A DNA stretch of 64,000 nt, from contig NZ_CP083957.1 of assembly GCF_006442795.2 (NCBI RefSeq), positions 372,001 to 436,000 on the forward strand, read 5' to 3'. The stretch's first letter is position 1; the number at the start of each line of letters is the position of its first letter. Position numbers and translations under genes: made by a program. Shown here piece after piece: positions 53,132 to 61,681 of the stretch. The notes beneath the pieces are model-generated. The model made no database searches. It had not been told where the DNA came from and saw only the letters and a list, made by a program, of their open reading frames with translations. Origin of the DNA: Mesorhizobium sp. B1-1-8. GTDB taxonomy: Bacteria > Pseudomonadota > Alphaproteobacteria > Rhizobiales > Rhizobiaceae.

Positions 53132-54094
53132 TCACGCCCGGCACCCCATGAACCCGCTCTCGATGATACCCTTCGGCAGATTGCGACCGATGAAGACAAG
53201 ACGACTGGTCCGTTCCTCATCAGCCTTCCACGGCCGCTGGTGATCGCCTTCCAGCAGCATATGGACGGCTTGCACTACAAAGCGGTCGTCGTCGTCCTTG
53301 AAAGCGAGAATGCCCTTCATGCGCAACATATCCATGCCGAACTGCTGGGTGACCGTCTGCAGCCAAGGCAGGAATTTTTTCGGGTCGAGCGGATCCCTGG
53401 TGACCAGAGCGAAGCTGGTCACATGGTCATCGTGCTCATGCTCGTGGAACTCGTCGAGGAAATCCGGTTCAACTTCGAGGATACGGTCGAGGTCGAACGA
53501 ATTGCGGCCGAGAACTTTGTCGAGATCGACGTCGCAACGCTGTGTGCGGTGGATGGAAACCGTGGGGTTGATGCGCCGGATGCGGCTTTCGACCTCCTTC
53601 AGGTCTTCGGCCGAGACGAGGTCGGTCTTGTTGAGCAGCACCGTGTCGGCGAATGCCAGTTGCTCCTGGGCTTCGTGCGCTTCGTCGATCTCGCCGAGCA
53701 GATGCTTGGCGTCGACCACTGTCACGATGGAATCGAGCCTGGTCTTGGAACGAACGTCCTCGTCGACGAAAAAGGTCTGCGCGACCGGCGCCGGATCGGC
53801 GAGGCCGGTCGTTTCCACCAGGATCGCGTCGAAACGGTCGCGGCGGCGCATGAGGCTGTCGATGATGCGAATCAAATCGCCGCGCACCGTGCAGCAGATG
53901 CAGCCATTGTTCATCTCGAACACTTCTTCGTCGGCGTCGACGATAAGATCGTTGTCGATGCCGACCTCGCCGAACTCATTGACGATGACGGCATATTTCT
54001 TGCCGTGATTTTCGGACAGGATACGGTTCAACAGCGTGGTTTTGCCCGCGCCGAGATAGCCGGTCAGCACGGTCACGGGAGTCTGGGTCTGCAT
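53132..54094 (-). CDS. CobW/ZNG1 (COG0523) family GTPase, putative zinc metallochaperone
   Basis: A 320-aa G3E GTPase. GYLGAGKTTLLNRILSENHG is the P loop, VNEFGEVGIDNDLI the switch, GCICCTVRGDLIR the CxCC metal motif, VLLNKTDLVSAEDL the NKxD guanine motif, and FHEHEHDDH a His-rich metal segment before the C-terminal CobW_C domain. Zur-controlled members deliver zinc to client enzymes in starvation. A perfect Zur-box match lies 42 bp upstream of ATG 54094. It leads the unit with the small protein and hydrolase-like protein. It is not cobalamin-pathway CobW by context. Confidence 0.9.
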   Translation of the reverse strand: MQTQTPVTVLTGYLGAGKTTLLNRILSENHGKKYAVIVNEFGEVGIDNDLIVDADEEVFEMNNGCICCTVRGDLIRIIDSLMRRRDRFDAILVETTGLADPAPVAQTFFVDEDVRSKTRLDSIVTVVDAKHLLGEIDEAHEAQEQLAFADTVLLNKTDLVSAEDLKEVESRIRRINPTVSIHRTQRCDVDLDKVLGRNSFDLDRILEVEPDFLDEFHEHEHDDHVTSFALVTRDPLDPKKFLPWLQTVTQQFGMDMLRMKGILAFKDDDDRFVVQAVHMLLEGDHQRPWKADEERTSRLVFIGRNLPKGIIESGFMGCRA

Positions 54095-54135
54095 GGCGGA
54101 ACACTCGGTTGAGGGGCGGTTTCATCTTGTTATCG

Positions 54136-54148
54136 GTTATAGTATAAC
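54136..54148. promoter_or_regulatory. Zur-box-like site upstream of the CobW-type gene
   Basis: GTTATAGTATAAC exactly fits GTTAT-N3-ATAAC and is a palindrome apart from the central base. It is 42 bp upstream of the start of the GTPase gene and could repress it when zinc is ample. Confidence 0.75.
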
Positions 54149-54475
54149 GTATCAAGCACAAAACGAATGCTCTCGCGACGCCTCGAAGCTGATCGCCTCC
54201 GTCTCTCGGCGAGTTTTCGATTCCGAAGGCCAATCTGCCCGCCAGATCTGCTCCGGATTGAATTCCCAGAGGGGACCGGACTTCAAGCGCCTCTTCGTTT
54301 CGGCTTCGGCACCCTTGCGCTCTCAGGCTCCAGCGCCGACGATTGACGCTCCGCTTCGAGTTCAACGCCAAAAATAGCCGTTTTCTGGTTCGCTGAATCC
54401 ATTGAGCGTAAAAGTCATATCTTGATGATTCCATCGATGGCAATTTGCCGGTTTGGCAACATGGCAGGTTCGTGA
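54149..54475. other. Divergent gap between the CobW-type and HupE genes
   Basis: About 330 bp with no convincing gene. The left end carries the Zur-like box. No second box was seen near the HupE start, so the HupE gene may share the same operator from a distance or be unregulated by Zur. Confidence 0.45.
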
Positions 54476-55120
54476 GTGGTGCAGAGTCTTGAAGAGAAAG
54501 CGGAGCTGCCGTCCATCAGCAGCCAAATCCGGTTTGGCTACTTTGCATACGGCATGGTGGCGACGGCAACAGCTCTGACGGCCGGGTCAACGATGGCGCA
54601 AGCGCATATCATTCAATCGGGGACGGGTGGGTTTGGCAGCGGCTTCGAACATCCGCTGACCGGGCCTGATCATTTCCTGGCTATGTTTGCCGTGGGACTG
54701 TGGGGCGCCCAGATCGGTGGGCGTTCGATCTGGACGCTGCCTGTTGCATTCCCGCTGATCATGGTCGTAGGCGGGATTGCCGGAATAGCAGGTGTCCCGC
54801 TGCCCGGTGTTGAGATTGGCATTGCGCTGTCGATCATCACCCTGGGGCTGGCCATCGCCTGCGCCTGGCGGCCGGCGGAATGGGTTGCGTTGCTTATGAT
54901 TGCCGTGTTCGCCATCTGCCACGGACACGCCCACGGCGCGGAACTGCCGAATGCAGCCGACCCAGCCGACTATGCCATCGGCTTCGTCATCGCCACCGGT
55001 CTGATCCACCTGCTCGGTATCGGATTCGGACTTCTGCTGGGCAAGGCACTCGGCGGACGGTTGTCGCAGGGCCTGGGCGGATTGATCGCGGCAGGAGGCG
55101 TTTATTTCCTTGTCCCCTGA
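54476..55120 (+). CDS. HupE/UreJ family membrane protein
   Basis: About 214 aa with a signal-like first helix (MVATATALTAGSTMAQAH) and six further helices. Signatures are EHPLTGPDHFLAMFAVGLWG near the N-terminus and FAICHGHAHGAELPNAADPA in the middle; both are the His/Asp-rich motifs of the HupE/UreJ family, thought to carry nickel or another metal. In a zinc block a zinc-linked role is possible. The start is uncertain: GTG 54476 or ATG 54554. Its end overlaps the next gene by 11 nt. Confidence 0.85.
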   Translation: MVQSLEEKAELPSISSQIRFGYFAYGMVATATALTAGSTMAQAHIIQSGTGGFGSGFEHPLTGPDHFLAMFAVGLWGAQIGGRSIWTLPVAFPLIMVVGGIAGIAGVPLPGVEIGIALSIITLGLAIACAWRPAEWVALLMIAVFAICHGHAHGAELPNAADPADYAIGFVIATGLIHLLGIGFGLLLGKALGGRLSQGLGGLIAAGGVYFLVP

Positions 55121-55901
55121 AACATATCCCAAGCGATCGGCGTGGCGATTCCTGCTTCGATGGTCAGGCCCTGTCGTAGCTGTCGCCGGCGTTGCCATGA
55201 TCGGCGTACTTGCGACCTCTTCGGAAAGGACGCAGACGTCGTGGTGGATCCTCAACAGCGCCCTTTCTCCTGAACGCGTCTTGCCGCTGGTTGGATTGGG
55301 CCTTGCAACCGCTCTGGTAAGCGTGAGGCTTGGAGTTCTCACACTCGTGGCATTGCTGCTGGGCGAGGTGGTCGGGGCTCTGCTTTATGATCGATTCCTT
55401 GATGTCATGGCCGGCGTACCGGGAGCGACGACTCACGCTTTCCTGACCGCGCCATTTTCGATGCTGATAATCGGCATCGTTCTCGTCGTTTCCGGTCGTT
55501 TCCGAACTTACACGATCCCCGCCGCGGCGTTGCTCATCGGCGCGTTGTTGGCCGTCGTCACAAAGTTCACCGACCCTACGTTGAACGATCTCCGAATACC
55601 GCTCTCGGGGACGATCATCGCCCTTTGGATCGTTGTCGCCGTCGGCCTTGTCGGACGAATTTTCCCGCCTGCGTGGTACACGATCGGCACACGCATTCTG
55701 GGCAGTTGGCTGGTCGCGATCGGGCTCCTCCTTGGAGGAACGGCGATCGCCACTAAGCCTCCAACAGCCACGCCCGAACCATCGGCGGCTGCTCCAGCCG
55801 ATGGATTGGGCATCGGAAGACACCGCTACGAGGCTCCTGTTCAGCAATTTACGCGGCCGCGCGATTCCTTGAAGCAGCGCGAACACAAGCTGATGCCGTG
55901 A
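55110..55901 (+). CDS. Multi-pass membrane protein of unknown function, coupled to HupE
   Basis: About 263 aa with some 6-7 hydrophobic helices (LLRWSGPVVAVAGVAMIGVL, FLTAPFSMLIIGIVLVVSG, IPAAALLIGALLAVV) and a polar C-terminal tail. It starts at TTG 55110 with AGGAGG about 10 nt upstream, inside the end of the HupE gene. No family is recognised. Overlap and context suggest it works with the HupE-type transporter in the inner membrane. Confidence 0.65.
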   Translation: MSPETYPKRSAWRFLLRWSGPVVAVAGVAMIGVLATSSERTQTSWWILNSALSPERVLPLVGLGLATALVSVRLGVLTLVALLLGEVVGALLYDRFLDVMAGVPGATTHAFLTAPFSMLIIGIVLVVSGRFRTYTIPAAALLIGALLAVVTKFTDPTLNDLRIPLSGTIIALWIVVAVGLVGRIFPPAWYTIGTRILGSWLVAIGLLLGGTAIATKPPTATPEPSAAAPADGLGIGRHRYEAPVQQFTRPRDSLKQREHKLMP

Positions 55902-55991
55902 GCGGTATCCCGGCCAGAAAAACATCTTGGTCGCGTGGCTGCGGCAGGCCGGCTGCTCTGGTGTTCGACGCTTCAGCCGTTCATCAGGGAG

Positions 55992-56795
55992 TCATTGCGC
56001 CGCCTTCAAGCGCTGGATGAGACCGGCGCCCAGATAGCCAGTGGCACCGAGCGATGTGATCCAGAAGCTCGTCGGCCAGTCTGTTTCGAACGCAAGCCAT
56101 AAGCTGATCCAGGCGATGGCGACCGCTAGCGCGATCGAGACAAGGATGCCCCGCAGCACACCGCGGGTCAGGCGCAGCGTCGTTGCCGCCGGGGCGACCA
56201 TCAGCGCGAAGACGAGAAGCACGCCGACGATTTGGGTGGCTTCAGCCGTCGTCACGGCGACAATGATCATGAACAATGTCGAAACCAGATCGAGGTTCAC
56301 CCCCTTCGCCTCCGCCAGCTCAGGCTGCAGGCTGGCGAAGAGCAAGGGTCTGGAAATGAAGGTCAAGCTGACCAGGATCGCCAGGGAAAGCGCTGCAAGG
56401 ATGACGACCGTCCGGAAACTGATGCCGAGCACATTTCCGAACAGAACATTCGTCGCCTGGGATGCGAAAGCGGTGTAGAAATGCAGGAATAGCAAGCCGA
56501 GGCCGAGCGAAAGTGTCAGCACGATGCCGATCGCGACGTCGCGATGCGCTCTTTCGCCCAGAAGGCCGATGCCGATGCCAGCCAGCACGGTGAAGATGGT
56601 CAACCCGAAGAATGGCGACAGGCCGAGCAAGCCGGCGCCCGTTGCGCCGGGAAATCCGACATGGGCCAGCGCATGTCCGGCGAAGGTCTGGCCTCGCAGC
56701 ACAAGGAAATATCCTACCGCCCCGGTCACGATGGCAACGACCGTGCATGCGGCGAAGGCGTTGCGCATGAATTCGTAGTCAAACATCGTGAACAT
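55992..56795 (-). CDS. znuB: Zinc ABC transporter permease (ZnuB/AztB type)
   Basis: A 267-aa ABC-3 family permease with about 8-9 transmembrane helices. GQTFAGHALAHVGFPGATGA is the family motif after the second helix, and AVTTAEATQIVGVLLVFALM followed by APAATTLRLTRGVL is the coupling-helix region. ATG 56795 has GGAGGG 7 nt upstream and lies inside the ATPase gene (17-nt overlap). The operon order is substrate-binding protein, ATPase, permease. Zinc specificity is inferred from the Zur-like boxes upstream; manganese permeases look alike. Confidence 0.88.
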   Translation of the reverse strand: MFTMFDYEFMRNAFAACTVVAIVTGAVGYFLVLRGQTFAGHALAHVGFPGATGAGLLGLSPFFGLTIFTVLAGIGIGLLGERAHRDVAIGIVLTLSLGLGLLFLHFYTAFASQATNVLFGNVLGISFRTVVILAALSLAILVSLTFISRPLLFASLQPELAEAKGVNLDLVSTLFMIIVAVTTAEATQIVGVLLVFALMVAPAATTLRLTRGVLRGILVSIALAVAIAWISLWLAFETDWPTSFWITSLGATGYLGAGLIQRLKAAQ

Positions 56796-57573
56796 GTGCA
56801 GCGCCCTCCAATTCAATGTCATCCGCCATGACGAAGATGCGTCCGCCTAGCCGCACCACGTTGATGTGCGTTCCATAAAGTCTCGACAGGACCGGACCGT
56901 TGATGACCTCGTCGACGCTGCCGATCGCGGCGTTGCCGTTGCCGAGATAGAGGACGGCATCGACGGCGCGCAGCAACGGGTTGATCTCGTGCGAGCAGAA
57001 GATGACGGCGATACCCAGCCGCTCGCCGACCTCATGGACGAGTTCGATGATGGTGCGCTGATGCGCGGCATCCAGGCTGATCAGCGGCTCGTCGAGCAAG
57101 AGCAGCCTGGGATTACCTATAAGCGACTGGGCGATGAGGATTCGCTGCCGCTCGCCCCCCGACAGCTCCGCGAACGGCCTCCTGGCGATATCGGCCGCGC
57201 CGACCTCTTCAAGCGCTTTCCATGCCGCGTCCTTCTCGATCGCCGACGCCGCCGGCCAACGCCAGCGATGACCGCCTGCCGCCGTGACGACGAGATCGAA
57301 GCCGCTGATGCCGGCATGGGTCACGGTGCGGCGCGCCTGCGGCATATAACCTATGGCGGGATTGCCGCGGGTCGGCGACCGGCCAAGCACGGAAATCGTT
57401 CCGCTGGCCGGACGGAAAAGCCCCAGGATCGCGCGCAGCATCGTCGTCTTGCCCGCCCCGTTTGCGCCAAGCAGCCCCACGAACGCACCCTGTGGAATCG
57501 AAAAGGAGACGTCGGAAAGAACCCGGCGTCCCCCATAGGTCAATGTGACCCTGTCGAAGGCGATGACATTCAT
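56779..57573 (-). CDS. znuC: Zinc ABC transporter ATP-binding protein (ZnuC/AztA type)
   Basis: A 264-aa ABC ATPase. Walker A is GANGAGKTT, the Q-loop is in IGYMPQARR, the signature is LSGGERQR, Walker B is LLLLDEP, and the switch His is in VIFCSHEINPLL. It lacks the long His-rich tail of some ZnuC proteins. It overlaps the substrate-binding protein gene by 4 nt and the permease gene by 17 nt, so all three are coupled. Powers zinc import across the inner membrane. Confidence 0.9.
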   Translation of the reverse strand: MNVIAFDRVTLTYGGRRVLSDVSFSIPQGAFVGLLGANGAGKTTMLRAILGLFRPASGTISVLGRSPTRGNPAIGYMPQARRTVTHAGISGFDLVVTAAGGHRWRWPAASAIEKDAAWKALEEVGAADIARRPFAELSGGERQRILIAQSLIGNPRLLLLDEPLISLDAAHQRTIIELVHEVGERLGIAVIFCSHEINPLLRAVDAVLYLGNGNAAIGSVDEVINGPVLSRLYGTHINVVRLGGRIFVMADDIELEGAAHVHDV

Positions 57574-58451
57574 TGCGTGCGCGCGGCAAGAGCCTTTTGC
57601 ACATCGCCGATCTGGCCGCCGAACCAGGACTGGATCGTCTGGCCGGCGGGCTCGGTCTCGGTTACGCCTATAACGGTGACCTTGTTCTGCTTGGCAATGT
57701 CGAGAAGGCGCGTCGTCGCTTCGTCCGTCACCTGCGAATTGTAGAAGAGGATCTTGGCCGATCCGTCCTTGAGGCTGTTCTCGAATGCCGCCACCTGCGT
57801 CGGGCTCGGCTCGGCATCGTTCATCACCGCGACCTGAAAATCGTAGTTCAGCATCTTGAGGCCGAGGGCATCGGCCATATAGCCGAACACCGGCTCCGTC
57901 GCGGTTACCTGTGTTCCGCCGTAGGCCTTCTTGACGTCATCGATCTGCTTGTTGATCGCATCCAGCGACGACTGGAATTTTGCGAGATTGGCCTGGTAGT
58001 GGACTGCATTGGCCGGATCAAGCTTTGAAAGATCGGCGGCGAGTTCCTTGGCGATCGCGGGCAGCGTCGCCGGATTGTACCACAGGTGCGGGTTGTCGCC
58101 CGACTTCTTGCCGATCAGATCCGCGGCCACGATGGTCGTGCGCTGCGCGTTGGTGGAAGCTGATAGAAGCTTGTCCATCCACGGATCGTAATCCGCGCCG
58201 TTGTAGATGATGATCTTGGCGTCGGCGATCGTGCGCGCCGTTGAAGGGCTCGTCTCGAACAGATGCGGGTCGTCGTCGGGATTGGCAAGGATGCTGGTCA
58301 CCGCGACACTGCTGCCGCCAATCTGCCGGGCTAGATCGCCATAGAAGTTCTCGGCCGCGACGATATTCACCTTATCTTCGGCGCGAGCACCGCCGCCTGT
58401 CAGCAGTGCCGCGGCGAACAACAGCGCCGCCATAAATGGAAAGGAACGCAT
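57570..58451 (-). CDS. znuA: Zinc ABC transporter substrate-binding protein (ZnuA/AztC type)
   Basis: A 293-aa periplasmic protein with a Sec signal (MAALLFAAALLTGGGARA). Cluster 9 (A-I) features: VNIVAAENFYGDLARQIGGS, the first His in NPDDDPHLFETSPSTAR, the second in GDNPHLWYNPATLPAIAKEL, and TEPVFGYMADALGLKMLNYD where a Glu replaces the third His of many ZnuA proteins; the C-terminal Asp region is VTDEATTRLLDIAKQ. There is no His-rich loop, so it may be closer to AztC or to manganese-type proteins. Two Zur-like boxes lie 58-104 bp upstream. Confidence 0.87.
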   Translation of the reverse strand: MRSFPFMAALLFAAALLTGGGARAEDKVNIVAAENFYGDLARQIGGSSVAVTSILANPDDDPHLFETSPSTARTIADAKIIIYNGADYDPWMDKLLSASTNAQRTTIVAADLIGKKSGDNPHLWYNPATLPAIAKELAADLSKLDPANAVHYQANLAKFQSSLDAINKQIDDVKKAYGGTQVTATEPVFGYMADALGLKMLNYDFQVAVMNDAEPSPTQVAAFENSLKDGSAKILFYNSQVTDEATTRLLDIAKQNKVTVIGVTETEPAGQTIQSWFGGQIGDVQKALAARTQ

Positions 58452-58508
58452 GTCTTTCTCCCTTTGCAGAGCGAGGCAACACCTGTCGCCGGAGCGATCA
58501 CTGGGTAG

Positions 58509-58555
58509 GTTATGTTATTACGTCAGTCAACCAGAAAGCAACGTTATCACATAAC
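58509..58555. promoter_or_regulatory. Two Zur-box-like sites upstream of znuA
   Basis: GTTATGTTATTAC (58509-58521; identical to the first box at zur) and GTTATCACATAAC (58543-58555; exact fit to GTTAT-N3-ATAAC). Their centres are 34 bp apart. They can control znuA leftward and possibly the rightward copper genes. Confidence 0.75.
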
Positions 58556-58696
58556 AGAAATGTGAATTGATGCGCGCGCCGCCACGGTTTCGCCCGGCGC
58601 CCAATTTTTTGCTATCGTCGCGCTGGCCGAAGCCACGATAGCCAAGCCGAAATCACGTATGCTATAGCCGCTGAAAGACAGGATCGGCTTGACCAA

Positions 58697-59163
58697 ATGA
58701 CATTGTCGCGCAAACGGTCGCCTGCTCCAGTAGCGATCGCCGCTGCACTGGTCCTTTTCGGTCAGGCATTCCTGAGCGGTGCGGAAATTGGCGCGCAGGC
58801 CGCCGCCGGGCCGCACGATGCTTTCGGCAATATCTTGTGCACCCCTATGTGGGAACCACTTCACACAGCGGATCGCATAGCGGCGCCCATGATTGCGACT
58901 GCTGCCTGTCCGGCTGCGATTTTGGAGCGGCGATCGTTCCAGAGGCGAACAGCGTCGAGCCGCTGTTGGAACGCCTTCCTCCTCGCCTCCGACAGCAAAC
59001 GTTTTTCCGATGCGGTGGTGTGGCGTTACAAGCTTCAGCCGCTCAGCTCGCGCGGTCTCCTGCCTGGAAACCGGCGGAAGCAACCGCGGCGGTTGCAGGA
59101 TCGCTTCTAGATGATCGACTAATCTCCAATTCAATTCGGGCCGGCGTAGTCCGCCTAGCATAA
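58697..59163 (+). pseudogene. Frameshifted DUF2946-like exported protein gene
   Basis: ATG 58697 begins MTLSRKRSPAPVAIAAALVL, a signal peptide, followed by GPHDAFGNILCT. Near 58840 the frame shifts; the continuation reads HDCDCCLSGCDFGAAIVPEA and then FFRCGGVALQASAAQLARSP. Signal, DAFGNxLC, and a Cys cluster are the pattern of DUF2946-like exported proteins found beside CopC/CopD and TonB-type metal uptake genes. One indel separates the halves. The family name is tentative. Confidence 0.5.
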
Positions 59164-59174
59164 GGAAATGAATC

Positions 59175-59543
59175 ATGCGCAATATCGTTCTCGCCACTGC
59201 ATTCGCAGCCATCTCTTCCCTCGTACTTTCTTGCGCCGCGTACGCCCATGCCCATCTCGAAGCGGCGCAACCGCCGATCAACGGAACGGTCAAGGAAGCG
59301 CCGACGGAGCTCGACCTCAAGTTCAGCGAGGAGCTCAACCTGAAGTTCACGGGCGTGAAGGTCACCGGACCCGACAAGAAGGCGGTCAAGACCGACAACG
59401 ATATGCTGATGGACGGGAATAAGACCTTCATGGTCAATCTACCCGCCGGTCTCGCCGCCGGCACGTACAAGGTCGAGTGGCACGCGCTGTCGCAGGACGG
59501 CCACAAGACGCATGGCGACTACAAGTTCACCGTGAAGCCGTGA
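59175..59543 (+). CDS. copC: Copper-binding periplasmic protein CopC
   Basis: A 122-aa protein with a signal peptide (residues ~1-24, ending YAHA). The mature N-terminus starts near HAHLEAAQPPINGTVKEAP, giving the N-terminal His copper ligand, and WHALSQDGHKTHGDYKFTVK at the C-terminus provides the further His/Asp ligands of the Cu(II) site. No Met-rich Cu(I) loop is seen. AAGGA lies before ATG 59175. It is followed by CopD 82 bp downstream, the usual pair for copper import or handling. Confidence 0.9.
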   Translation: MRNIVLATAFAAISSLVLSCAAYAHAHLEAAQPPINGTVKEAPTELDLKFSEELNLKFTGVKVTGPDKKAVKTDNDMLMDGNKTFMVNLPAGLAAGTYKVEWHALSQDGHKTHGDYKFTVKP

Positions 59544-59625
59544 TCGACCGGAGGGGCACGACCGATGCCCCCTCTTTCGCTCGCCCGATGACGGACCGCA
59601 CTACGTCGCATTGCCCGGCCGCCCG

Positions 59626-60513
59626 ATGACGCCGGACACCCTGCTCATGGCCTGCCGCTTCGTTCACGATACGGTGCTGATGCTGCTATGGGGCGGCTTC
59701 GGCTATCTTGCAACGCTTGTCCCGCGAGGTCTGGCCGAGCCGGTGGCGGAGAGGTTGACGATCTTTCGACTTGCGGCGGTCAGCCTGGCCCTGGTCACGA
59801 CATGCGCGGCATTGCCGCTGCAGGCCGCGATCATCGGCGATGGCTGGCCGGATGCCGTCAACGGGCAGGTACTCGGCGACATCCTTGCCTCGACGAGCGT
59901 CGGCAAGGCGTGGCTTTGGCAACTGTCAGCTGCCGGCGCGCTGGCGATCGCGCAGGGCGCTTCCGCCCGCCTTGCGCCAATGGCGACGGCTGCGATGGCG
60001 GCCCTGGCCCTTGCCAGCCTCGCGCTCAGCGGACACGCCGTCATGCAGGGCGGCTGGCAAGGCGTTGTCCATCCGCTCAACGACATCCTGCACGTGCTTG
60101 CCGCCGGCGCATGGTTCGGCGCCTTGCTCCCGCTTGTGCTCGTGCTGGCCAGATTCGGCCAGCCGCCATTCCGGACGGAGGCATCGGTGGCGCTTCGCCG
60201 CTTCTCGCGGGCCGGCCATTGGGCGGTCGCTCTGACCATCCTCTCTGGTACCGGCAACAGCCTGTTGATCGTCGGCTGGCCGCTCGGCTGGAGTTCCACC
60301 TACCAGGCGTTGTTGACGGCGAAGGTCGCGGTCGTTCTCATCATGACGGCGACAGCGATCCTCAACCGCTACTGGTTCGTGCCGCGGCTCGGCCGCGACC
60401 GCGCCTCCTCCCTCGCCGCAATCCGGGCTGGCACAATCGCAGAGATCGGCTTCGGTCTCGCGGCCATCCTGCTGGTCTCGGTCTTCGGCCTGCTCGATCC
60501 GGGCGGGAAATGA
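59626..60513 (+). CDS. copD: Copper resistance/uptake membrane protein CopD
   Basis: About 295 aa with eight hydrophobic helices. The conserved His positions of the family are visible: CRFVHDTVLMLLWGGFGYLA, SGHAVMQGGWQGVVHPLNDI followed by LHVLAAGAWFGALLPL, and RAGHWAVALTILSGTGNSLL. It sits in the inner membrane and works with CopC. ATG 59626 is preferred over TTG 59611. The PepSY remnant is convergent right after its stop. Confidence 0.88.
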   Translation: MTPDTLLMACRFVHDTVLMLLWGGFGYLATLVPRGLAEPVAERLTIFRLAAVSLALVTTCAALPLQAAIIGDGWPDAVNGQVLGDILASTSVGKAWLWQLSAAGALAIAQGASARLAPMATAAMAALALASLALSGHAVMQGGWQGVVHPLNDILHVLAAGAWFGALLPLVLVLARFGQPPFRTEASVALRRFSRAGHWAVALTILSGTGNSLLIVGWPLGWSSTYQALLTAKVAVVLIMTATAILNRYWFVPRLGRDRASSLAAIRAGTIAEIGFGLAAILLVSVFGLLDPGGK

Positions 60514-60514
60514 T

Positions 60515-61345
60515 CCTACCTGATGGCGGAGCCCAATTGTTCCGCGATATGGGCTTGTCCGCAAAAGCGGGCGAGCTCGTTCGAGCGTCAGGCTGCCGCC
60601 GCTGCTGCTCCAGCGTCCACGGCACTTTCTTCATAGCGCTATGGGTCATGCTGGCACGCGTCTTGTCGGAGAGCGGGAAATTGTCCCATTTCGCCGCCGG
60701 AAAGGTGCTCCAGGCCTGCATGATCTTAGTGCCCCAGATACCAGTCCAAGAGAGACCGGAGAGCAGGAAGAAGAACAGCACGATCGAGATGTAGAAGCCT
60801 AGCGAGACATGGATTTCCTTCCAGAACGAGCGCCCACACGCGGAAGATTCGGAAACAGCACCTTGCCGAACGAACGTCCGTTGCGTGGCCACCACATATA
60901 GAGCCCGGTCTGGATGAGCACGATGCCGAGGCCGGCGGCGACCTCGATGAGCCGGTCACCGACATCCCATGAGAAGCGTGCCGTGGATGTTGTCGGCCCA
61001 GTAGAACCACGTGTCGTCCTTGACGATCGTGTCCAGCGCCTTGGCCCCATGCGGATCCACGGCGACGACATTGTCCTTGCCATGGCCGCTGACGATGAAG
61101 ACGGTGACGCGGTCGTCTCCCTTTGGCACCACCATCAGCTTCAGGGCCCCGCCGGGGATCGCCGCGACGGCCGCTTGCGACTGCGTCTCGTAGGAAGCGC
61201 GCTCGCTACCTGGCGCCACATAATGCTTGGCGCCGGGGAAGGTTTCGATCGAATTGCCGTAGACCATGATCAGGCCCGTGCACGCGAGCACCAGCAGGAA
61301 TGGGATGACGTAGAGCCCGGCATAGAAATGCCAGCGCCCGTTACA
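60515..61345 (-). pseudogene. PepSY-associated TM-helix protein, frameshifted and truncated
   Basis: Three minus-strand frames line up in order. The first reads WHFYAGLYVIPFLLVLACTG and on to WFYWADNIHGTLLMG; the second DRLIEVAAGLGIVLIQTGLY then MWWPRNGRSFGKVLFPNLPR; the third SFWKEIHVSLGFYISIVLFF then LLSGLSWTGIWGTKIMQAWS. This is the four-helix PepSY_TM pattern of iron/copper-linked membrane proteins. Two frameshifts, a lost N-terminus and a lost C-terminal part make it a remnant. Confidence 0.75.
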
Positions 61346-61434
61346 GCACCTGACGGAAATTGACTGTATAAAGACACCATCGTGCCATCGCAGGCCCTAT
61401 TGGGAAGTGCAGATCAGGACCCCCGGAATGTGCG

Positions 61435-61605
61435 CTATTGTTGGGTTGCGTTTTCGAGCTTGGGCAGCACAGTGAAGAGATCGCCGACAAGACCACAATC
61501 GGGAACCTGGAAGATCGGCGCCTCCTCGTCCTTGATGGCGACTTCATGCCGGCGAGGTGCAGGATGGCGCCGGAAAGCTGACGGCGATGAGAGGTCGGGC
61601 GCGAC
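61435..61605 (-). pseudogene. Electron transfer flavoprotein alpha subunit, C-terminal remnant
   Basis: The minus strand reads VAPDL at 61605-61591 and, in the same frame after a scrambled middle, IKDEEAPIFQVPDCGLVGDL then FTVLPKLENATQQ and a stop at 61435. An intermediate frame shows SGAILHLAGM. These are in order the FAD-binding C-terminal motifs of EtfA (VAPDLYI, SGAIQHLAGM, NKDEEAPIF, DLFTVLPEL). Compensating indels and loss of most of the gene show it is a fragment. Confidence 0.65.
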
Positions 61606-61681
61606 CAATCACGATTCTGCAGCCGACCAGCAGTACGACACCTTCTCGTACGCGGCCACGCTGTCTTCCCGCTCATCGCGC

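Noticed and set aside
53087..54112. 341-codon plus-strand frame opposite the CobW-type gene
   Set aside because: Antisense shadow of a GTPase with all G motifs; no ribosome site.
58547..59506. 319-codon minus-strand frame over the copC region
   Set aside because: Opposes the well-supported copC gene and has no family features.
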